DNA of 10,635 bases. Origin: Paracoccaceae bacterium. GTDB taxonomy: Bacteria; Pseudomonadota; Alphaproteobacteria; Rhodobacterales; Rhodobacteraceae. Positions 6,503-10,635 of the stretch are shown here, one piece after another. The translations under genes and the position numbers were made by a program. The notes below the pieces were generated by a model, which searched no databases, was not told the origin of the DNA, and worked only from the letters and a program-made list of their open reading frames with translations. Location: contig WFTU01000346.1 of NCBI GenBank assembly GCA_015485375.1, positions 1 through 10,635 of the forward strand, given 5' to 3'. The stretch's first letter is position 1, and every line of letters starts with the position of its first letter.

Positions 6503-7108
6503 TTAAACATCCTTCTTCTCGTCACCCGGCAGGATGTATTCGGCACCCTCCCACGGAGACATGAAATCGAACTGGCGGTATTCCTGCGTCAGCTTCACCG
6601 GCTCGTAGACAACCCGTTTTTCCACATCGTCGTAGCGCAGCTCGACATAACCGGTGGTCGGGAAATCCTTGCGCAGCGGATGGCCCTTGAAACCGTAGTC
6701 TGTCAGCAGGCGCCGCAGGTCGGGATGATTGGCGAACAACACGCCGTACATATCAAAAACCTCGCGCTCCGGCCAGTTGGCAGAGGGATGAATGGATACG
6801 ATGGAATCGACCAGTTCGTCCTCGGCCACGCAGAGCTTCACGCGGATGCGCTGGTTCTGGGTCATGGACAGAAAATGGTAAACCACGTCGAAACGCTTCT
6901 CGCGGTCGGGATAGTCCACGGCGGTGATATCGATCAGCGTGGTGAACTGGCACGACGGGTGGGTTTTGAGAAACTCGACAAAATCGACGATATGGGCCGG
7001 AGTCACATAGACCTCCAGTTCGTCGCGGGGATTGATTTCGGCAGAGACCAGAGCATCGGACTGCTTTGCCTCCAGAACCGAAACCAGATCGTTCAGTGCG
7101 TCACGCAT
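6503..7108 (-). CDS. nuoC: NADH-quinone oxidoreductase subunit NuoC (30 kDa)
   Basis: NuoC is a cofactor-free subunit of the connecting module of complex I that packs against NuoD and NuoB. The 201-residue product is the usual length for alphaproteobacteria. The 30 kDa family signature is clear: NWPEREVFDMYGV (111-123), followed by HPDLRRLLTDYGF and GHPLRKDFP (142-150). An in-frame GTG at 7114 would add two residues, but GGAGG ends only one base before it. ATG 7108 has that same GGAGG at seven bases and is chosen. The ribosome site overlaps the nuoB stop codon. The acidic/basic tail after residue 190 is short and not conserved in the family. Confidence 0.97.
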   Translation of the reverse strand: MRDALNDLVSVLEAKQSDALVSAEINPRDELEVYVTPAHIVDFVEFLKTHPSCQFTTLIDITAVDYPDREKRFDVVYHFLSMTQNQRIRVKLCVAEDELVDSIVSIHPSANWPEREVFDMYGVLFANHPDLRRLLTDYGFKGHPLRKDFPTTGYVELRYDDVEKRVVYEPVKLTQEYRQFDFMSPWEGAEYILPGDEKKDV

Positions 7109-7119
7109 TCCCACCCCTC

Positions 7120-7653
7120 CTATCGGGCGATTGTGCCGGTGCGGCGGATTTTCCGCTGCAACTGCAAAATACCATAGAGCAAGGCCTCGGCCGTCGGCGG
7201 GCAGCCCGGAACATAAATATCGACCGGCACGATGCGGTCACAGCCGCGCACCACGGAATAGGAGTAATGGTAATACCCGCCCCCGTTCGCACAGGAGCCC
7301 ATGGACAGCACATAGCGCGGCTCCGGCATCTGGTCATATACCTTACGCAAGGCCGGTGCCATTTTATTGGTCAGCGTGCCGGCCACGATCATCAGGTCGG
7401 ACTGGCGCGGCGAAGCGCGCGGCGCGGTGCCGAAACGCTCGAGGTCATAGCGCGGCATGGAGGTGTGGATCATCTCCACCGCACAACAGGCCAGACCGAA
7501 GGTCATCCAGTGCAGCGAGCCGGTGCGCGCCCAGTTGATGATCTCGTCCGTCGAGGTCAGCAGGAAACCCTTGTCCGCCAGCTCGTCATTAAGGGCGGCT
7601 GTTGCGGCCTCTTTATCGGCGCCGGCGAAATTCTGGCTGGTGCTCAATCCCAT
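7120..7653 (-). CDS. nuoB: NADH-quinone oxidoreductase subunit NuoB (PSST, cluster N2)
   Basis: NuoB holds the terminal [4Fe-4S] cluster N2, which reduces ubiquinone at the interface with NuoD. The ligands are the adjacent pair C56-C57 plus C121 and C151 (GLACCAVEM, GSCANGGG, VPGCPP). With the chosen start it is 177 residues, normal for the group. The frame is open to ATG 7674, seven codons further up, but that codon has no ribosome site. ATG 7653 is preceded by AAGGGGG at good spacing inside the end of nuoA. The gene then overlaps nuoA by 10 nt, which points to translational coupling. The core is very highly conserved and intact. Confidence 0.97.
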   Translation of the reverse strand: MGLSTSQNFAGADKEAATAALNDELADKGFLLTSTDEIINWARTGSLHWMTFGLACCAVEMIHTSMPRYDLERFGTAPRASPRQSDLMIVAGTLTNKMAPALRKVYDQMPEPRYVLSMGSCANGGGYYHYSYSVVRGCDRIVPVDIYVPGCPPTAEALLYGILQLQRKIRRTGTIAR

Positions 7654-8009
7654 TCCAGTGCCCCCTTCTTCCATTCGTAAACAAAGCCCACGGTCAGCAC
7701 GCCGAGGAATACGATCATCGACCAGAAACCGAACAGCCCGATATCCTTGAACGCCACGGCCCAGGGGAACAGGAAGGCGATCTCCAGATCGAAGATGATG
7801 AACAGGATGGCGACCAGATAGAAGCGCACATCGAAGCGCATCCGCGAGTCGTCAAAGGCGTTGAAACCACACTCGTAAGCCGAGACTTTTTCCGGATCCG
7901 GATTGTGTACCGCCGCCATGACGGCCGAGAACGACAAAACGATCGCGAGAACGATAGCAAGTCCGATAAAAACGAGGATGGGGAGATATTCAAGTAGAAG
8001 GTCTTGCAA
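7644..8009 (-). CDS. nuoA: NADH-quinone oxidoreductase subunit NuoA (ND3), TTG start
   Basis: NuoA is a small membrane subunit at the junction of the peripheral and membrane arms of complex I. The 121-residue product has three membrane segments (about 9-31, 61-83 and 93-111). The loop between the first two carries the conserved YECGF (45-49), equivalent to the mobile ND3 loop that gates the quinone site. RFYLVAILFIIFDLE (62-76) and the YEWKKGALEW end are typical. The start is TTG at 8009. The frame has a stop codon five codons upstream, no ATG or GTG in between, and AAGGAGAGG sits at good distance from the TTG. It is the first gene of the operon. A TTG start may lower its translation relative to the following genes. 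Confidence 0.96.
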   Translation of the reverse strand: MQDLLLEYLPILVFIGLAIVLAIVLSFSAVMAAVHNPDPEKVSAYECGFNAFDDSRMRFDVRFYLVAILFIIFDLEIAFLFPWAVAFKDIGLFGFWSMIVFLGVLTVGFVYEWKKGALEWD

Positions 8010-8066
8010 GGTCGCCTCTCCTTAATACACGCGCACCACATTTCAAGGTGCGCCAGAGTCGCGTCC

Positions 8067-8095
8067 GGTTTACTCCGCCCCTTTGGGGAGGTCAA
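8067..8095 (-). promoter_or_regulatory. Candidate sigma-70 promoter of the nuo operon
   Basis: On the minus strand TTGACC (8095-8090) and TAAACC (8072-8067) are separated by exactly 17 bases. The -35 matches five of six consensus bases, while the -10 is weak. Transcription would start near 8060, leaving a leader of about 50 nt before nuoA. The spacer contains CCCC-AAA-GGGG, a possible operator. This is a pattern match only. Confidence 0.3.
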
Positions 8096-8165
8096 CAGAA
8101 CCGAGGGTTTCAAACGGCTTTTTCTCGGAAAATGTTGCAGCGCGGCAGCGCGGATAAATACTGCC

Positions 8166-8221
8166 ATTTGCAAACAAAAATCGGCCGCACCCGCAAGAAT
8201 ACTATTGTATACATTGCAAAT
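8166..8221. repeat. Inverted repeat ATTTGCAA ... TTGCAAAT flanking TGTATACA
   Basis: ATTTGCAA (8166-8173) recurs exactly inverted as TTGCAAAT (8214-8221), with 40 bases between. The left copy is part of a perfect 8-bp palindrome TTTGCAAA. Next to the right copy lies TGTATACA (8206-8213), similar in form to operators of some GntR-family regulators. It sits in the shared promoter region, so a regulator-binding site is possible, but AT-rich chance matches cannot be excluded. Confidence 0.35.
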
Positions 8222-8357
8222 ATCGCCTTTGCGTCACAATTTCGTGCGGGATTGCGGGCGTTATAGATCAGGCGGGCCGCGCGGCATCGCAGATACCGGC
8301 ACAGCTGGCCGCAAGGATTCGCGTGCCTTTTCCGCAACCGGCTGGTATGAGTCGCCC

Positions 8358-9284
8358 ATGCTGGCGATCTTTCTGAAAACGCTTCCGTTCTTTGCCATTC
8401 TCGGCCTCGGATATCTGGCTGCGCGCCGGCGCTTCTTTTCCGAGGAAGCCACCGCGGCCCTGACCCGTTTTGTGTTCTATTTCGCCCTCTCGGCCCTGAT
8501 TTTCCGCTTCACGGCCACCCTCTCGCTGTCCGAGATTTTCGACATCCCCTCGGTGCTGGCCTATCTTGGCGGCACACTCGCGGTTTACCTGCTGGCGACA
8601 CTCATTGCCCTGCTGCGCCGCAAAGGGCTGGAGGAAGCTGCTGTCGAGGCACAATCCGCCGCCATCGGCAACGTCGGCTTCCTCGGCATCCCGATGCTGG
8701 TGCTGCTGTTTGGAGCCGGAGCCATCGGGCCGGTGATGATCGTGCTGGTAACGGACCTCGTGGTGTTCAGCAGCCTGTTCGTGATTCTGGTGTCGGCCAA
8801 ACGCAGCGGTCATATGTCTCTGGCTGTTCTGGGACCGGTCTTCAAGGGGCTGCTAGCCAACCCGATGATCGTGGCCATTGCCGCAGGGCTGTTCTGGGCA
8901 ACGCTGGAAATCCCCATGCCCGCGCCCCTGAACGAGTTCCTGACCCTGCTCGGCGCGGCCGCCACCCCCGGCGCGCTTTTTGCCATCGGCGCCTCGCTTG
9001 CCGGAAAATCGGCCGGACACGGAAAGGTGGCAATCTGGCTGTCCTTTGCCAAACTGGCGCTGCACCCGCTGGCTGTCGCTGTGGCCAGCCTGCTGGTGTT
9101 CGATGTTCCGCCATTTACTGCCGCAGTTATGATATCCGCAGCAGCCATGCCAACGGCCGGAAACGTCTATATTCTTGCCCAGCACTACGGGATTGTGCCG
9201 ATGCGCGTCTCCTCGACCATCCTGATCTCGACCGTCGCGAGCATTGCTACGCTGACCACGGTCATCGCACTGGTATCGCAGTAA
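8358..9284 (+). CDS. AEC family (auxin efflux carrier-like) membrane transporter
   Basis: This 308-residue integral membrane protein belongs to the Mem_trans/AEC family, whose bacterial members export or exchange small organic anions such as malonate or malate; the substrate cannot be read from the sequence. It has about ten hydrophobic segments in two halves. Each half contains a broken helix with the expected motif: GNVGFLGIP (104-112) in the first and MPTAGNVYILA (264-274) in the second. NPMIVAIAAG (168-177) and TPGALFAIGASL (203-214) are also typical. The ATG at 8358 places the first membrane segment right at the N-terminus. The frame is open further upstream, but that part is not hydrophobic and reads like non-coding sequence. 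The ribosome site is weak. It is transcribed away from nuo and toward tRNA-Phe, with no link to complex I apparent. Confidence 0.93.
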   Translation: MLAIFLKTLPFFAILGLGYLAARRRFFSEEATAALTRFVFYFALSALIFRFTATLSLSEIFDIPSVLAYLGGTLAVYLLATLIALLRRKGLEEAAVEAQSAAIGNVGFLGIPMLVLLFGAGAIGPVMIVLVTDLVVFSSLFVILVSAKRSGHMSLAVLGPVFKGLLANPMIVAIAAGLFWATLEIPMPAPLNEFLTLLGAAATPGALFAIGASLAGKSAGHGKVAIWLSFAKLALHPLAVAVASLLVFDVPPFTAAVMISAAAMPTAGNVYILAQHYGIVPMRVSSTILISTVASIATLTTVIALVSQ

Positions 9285-9313
9285 TTGCCGGGATTTGGAA
9301 ACGGTCCGGAAAA

Positions 9314-9388
9314 TGGTGCCCGGGGGCGGATTTGAACCACCGACACGCGGATTTTCAATCCGCTGCTCTACCCCTGAGCTACCCGGGC
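9314..9388 (-). tRNA. tRNA-Phe (anticodon GAA), CCA encoded
   Basis: On the minus strand the 75 bases fold as a complete cloverleaf: a 7-bp acceptor stem GCCCGGG/CCCGGGC, a 4-bp D stem GCTC/GAGC, a 5-bp anticodon stem GCGGA/TCCGC with loop TTGAAAA (anticodon GAA), a 5-nt variable loop, and a T stem GGTGG/CCGCC with loop TTCAAAT. The discriminator base is A and the 3' CCA is encoded. It lies downstream of yacG on the same strand, and its 3' end faces the end of the transporter gene. TTTT follows directly after CCA. Confidence 0.97.
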
Positions 9389-9394
9389 ATCGGG

Positions 9395-9409
9395 AAGGCG
9401 TCTCGCCTT
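9395..9409 (-). other. Short perfect hairpin in the leader of tRNA-Phe
   Basis: AAGGCG and CGCCTT are exact complements around a three-base loop, ending six bases before the mature tRNA 5' end. In the precursor it would form a separate stem next to the RNase P cleavage site. No U-run follows, so it is not an obvious terminator for yacG. Confidence 0.5.
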
Positions 9410-9419
9410 GGGTGGGGGC

Positions 9420-9448
9420 GTTTTAGGGGAGATGCGCGCGGCTGTCCA
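9420..9448 (-). promoter_or_regulatory. Candidate promoter for tRNA-Phe
   Basis: On the minus strand TGGACA (9448-9443) and TAAAAC (9425-9420) are separated by 17 bases, matching five and four of the six consensus bases. Transcription would begin near 9413, about 25 bases before the mature tRNA. It would let the tRNA be expressed apart from the RNase-yacG pair. Pattern match only. Confidence 0.4.
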
Positions 9449-9477
9449 GAGGAAACCAAACGAATTTTTCAGGAAAT

Positions 9478-9660
9478 TCAGTGGCGGGTTTCATCTGCTT
9501 CGGCGCGGGCCAATTCCTCTTCATCCGGCAGGTCTTCTTCCTCTGCCGGAATGGTGTAGGATTCGTTCAACCACTTGCCGAGATCAAGGTCCGCACAGCG
9601 TTTCGAGCAGAACGGTTTGTATTTCGGATCCGTGTCTTTCTTGCAGATCGGGCAGCTCAT
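9478..9660 (-). CDS. yacG: DNA gyrase inhibitor YacG (small zinc-binding protein)
   Basis: YacG is a small zinc protein; the E. coli form binds GyrB and inhibits gyrase. The 60-residue product has the four zinc ligands C3, C6, C18 and C22 in the family pattern C-x2-C...C-x3-C, followed by DLGKWLNESYTIP (25-37), the conserved W-containing stretch. The tail from residue 38 is strongly acidic (EEEDLPDEEELARAEADE). The ATG at 9660 overlaps the stop of the RNase E/G gene as ATGA, so the two are co-translated. The pairing RNase E/G - yacG is familiar from alphaproteobacteria (recalled, not searched). The effect on gyrase in this organism is assumed from the family. Confidence 0.94.
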   Translation of the reverse strand: MSCPICKKDTDPKYKPFCSKRCADLDLGKWLNESYTIPAEEEDLPDEEELARAEADETRH

Positions 9661-10635
9661 ATTTGCACCTCCGACAGGGGAAACCTCTCACGTTTGCGTT
9701 GCAGTTCCAGATTGCCGAGCGGCGTCCAGCCGGCAATGATCGTATCAACCCCGTCGCGCCTGAAAGCGGCCTTGAGCGCGCTCTCTATTTTCAGGCGGTC
9801 CTTTTTCGGCATCGGTGCAAAATCGATGGTGATCTGCCCGCCCAGCCCGCGCAGCAGCAGTTGCCGCGAGATTTCCTTTGCCGCCGCCAGATTGGTTTTC
9901 AACCCCGCCGCAGGGGAAAAATCGCCGCCGGTGTTTACGTCTATCGCCACCAGCGCCGCCGTCGGTTCAATGCTTATCCAGCCGTTGCCGAGCAGGGCGC
10001 GCGGGGATTGCAGGGCATCCATAGCCTCGAGAACTCCATGATCCTCGAAAGCCGTCTCGCCGCTCTCGACCTGATCCGCATCCCAGTCGCGCCACGCCCG
10101 ATCAAATGCGCTCGGGGCGTCCAGCAGCAACTCCGGCGTTTTACCCTCGCCATCCGCCAGAACCTGCCGCGCCAGCGTTAACATTCTGTTCATATCCTCG
10201 GCGATAACATCGCCGTCCACACCATTACAGGCGGAACGCAGGATCAGCCCCTCGGAGCCGCCTTCCATTGCGTCGTGCGCGATGACCAGCAGGCGGTCAC
10301 GCTCGTCCTCGTCGCGGATGGAGCGCGCGATATTGATCCCCGGATTGGCCGGCGTCACGATAACGTAGCGGCTTTTGAACAGCAGCTTGCGCACCACCGG
10401 CGCCGCCTTGCCCGCATCGGCATAGGTGGTGACCTGCACCAGCATCGGCGTGCCGGGCGACAAGCCCTTTGCGTCCTTCAGAAAGGCGCTCTGCCCGTCC
10501 GGCAGGCGCAGCATCGCGCCGTGCATCCCCTTGAGCGGACGATCCAGAATACCGCGATAGATCGCTTCGGGGCGTGGCACCGGATTGTCGGCGGGCGGGT
10601 CGATCAGCAAGTCCTGCAAGCGCCCGTCAACCATC
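9657..10635 (-). CDS. Short ribonuclease E/G family protein, 5' end cut by window edge
   Basis: The 325 visible residues show the RNase E/G catalytic fold: an S1-like RNA-binding part (about 25-88), then the RNase H-like and DNase I-like regions. The two metal-binding aspartates of the family are present as D232 (VAIDVNTGGDF) and D271 (TIDFAPM), equivalent to D303 and D346 of E. coli RNase E. The protein ends about 54 residues after D271 and has no CPxC zinc-link motif and no long scaffold tail, so it is shorter than both RNase G and RNase E. The ATG at 10634 is unlikely to be the start; the frame continues past the edge, and homologues have roughly 15-20 more residues. The stop overlaps the yacG start. 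A role in rRNA or mRNA processing is inferred; a separate full-length RNase E is expected elsewhere. Confidence 0.9.
   Translation of the reverse strand, partial: MVDGRLQDLLIDPPADNPVPRPEAIYRGILDRPLKGMHGAMLRLPDGQSAFLKDAKGLSPGTPMLVQVTTYADAGKAAPVVRKLLFKSRYVIVTPANPGINIARSIRDEDERDRLLVIAHDAMEGGSEGLILRSACNGVDGDVIAEDMNRMLTLARQVLADGEGKTPELLLDAPSAFDRAWRDWDADQVESGETAFEDHGVLEAMDALQSPRALLGNGWISIEPTAALVAIDVNTGGDFSPAAGLKTNLAAAKEISRQLLLRGLGGQITIDFAPMPKKDRLKIESALKAAFRRDGVDTIIAGWTPLGNLELQRKRERFPLSEVQI

Larger units (their letters stand above)
8010..8357. promoter_or_regulatory. Divergent intergenic region between nuoA and the AEC transporter gene
   Basis: This 348-nt stretch has no convincing gene. It should hold the promoters of both divergent genes. 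The middle part (about 8150-8270) is clearly richer in A/T than its surroundings. It contains two TTGCAA-type elements, an 8-bp palindrome TGTATACA (8206-8213) and a GTTATAGA stretch near 8260. A candidate nuo promoter is listed separately. I see no good -35/-10 pair for the transporter gene and no FNR-type TTGAT-N4-ATCAA site. Confidence 0.6.

Noticed and set aside
7109..7114. GTG 7114 as nuoC start
   Set aside because: Its distance to GGAGG is one base; ATG 7108 is placed correctly.
7654..7674. Earlier ATG (7674) for nuoB
   Set aside because: It has no ribosome site. ATG 7653 has AAGGGGG at proper spacing and gives the usual N-terminus.
8004..8357. Extension of the transporter frame upstream to 8004
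   Set aside because: The extra 118 residues are not hydrophobic, match no family and cover the divergent promoter region. The family N-terminus fits ATG 8358.
8110..9185. Minus-strand open frames opposite the transporter gene and its upstream region
   Set aside because: They have repetitive Arg/Gly/Ala/Gln-rich composition, no ribosome sites and no domains, while the plus strand encodes a clear membrane transporter.
9285..9313. A possible terminator between the transporter gene and tRNA-Phe
   Set aside because: The short stretch has CGGTCCG-like symmetry and a TTTT on the minus strand after CCA, but no stem of useful length with a U-run in either direction.
1..10635. Mobile element, CRISPR array, phage or defence genes
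   Set aside because: No transposase, integrase, regularly spaced repeats or target-site duplications were seen; all long frames fit housekeeping genes.

Overview
The window is a stretch of alphaproteobacterial chromosome, most likely from a member of the Rhodobacterales (Roseobacter/Rhodobacter group). This is inferred from the style of the complex I proteins, from an extended NuoE carrying a helix-hairpin-helix domain, from a DUF5337-type small membrane protein upstream of nuoF, and from the neighbourhood RNase E/G - yacG - tRNA-Phe. GC is about 58-60% by hand counts of samples. No species can be named from the sequence alone.

Positions 1-8009, all on the minus strand, hold the front half of a nuo operon for the proton-pumping NADH:ubiquinone oxidoreductase (respiratory complex I). 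In transcription order it reads nuoA, nuoB, nuoC, a 67-residue membrane ORF, nuoD, nuoE, a 59-residue membrane ORF, a 218-residue two-span membrane protein, a 72-residue DUF5337-like membrane protein, nuoF and nuoG. The last is cut by the window edge after 525 residues. Genes are tightly packed: there is a 10-nt overlap at nuoA/nuoB, stop-start overlaps at orf67/nuoD and nuoD/nuoE, and gaps of 1-18 nt elsewhere. The exception is the stretch around orf59, which has short non-coding gaps and a strong GC hairpin. All iron-sulfur ligands expected in NuoB, NuoE, NuoF and the visible part of NuoG are present, so the enzyme looks functional. nuoH-N would be expected to follow beyond position 1.

Positions 8010-8357 are a non-coding divergent promoter region between nuoA and a plus-strand gene for an AEC-family (auxin efflux carrier-like) membrane transporter (8358-9284). 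This gene converges on a minus-strand group made of a tRNA-Phe(GAA) gene with encoded CCA (9314-9388), yacG (9478-9660) and a short RNase E/G-family gene cut by the right edge (9657-10635). yacG and the RNase gene overlap by ATGA and are likely co-translated.

The least ordinary feature is the set of four non-core ORFs inside the nuo operon, together with a 78-residue helix-hairpin-helix domain that occurs twice. One copy is the C-terminal end of NuoE and the other is the cytoplasmic end of the 218-residue membrane protein, and they are 67% identical by hand alignment. The stalks before the two copies have opposite charge. This suggests, but does not prove, a lineage-specific assembly or tethering module for complex I. 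No mobile element, CRISPR array or phage gene was seen.
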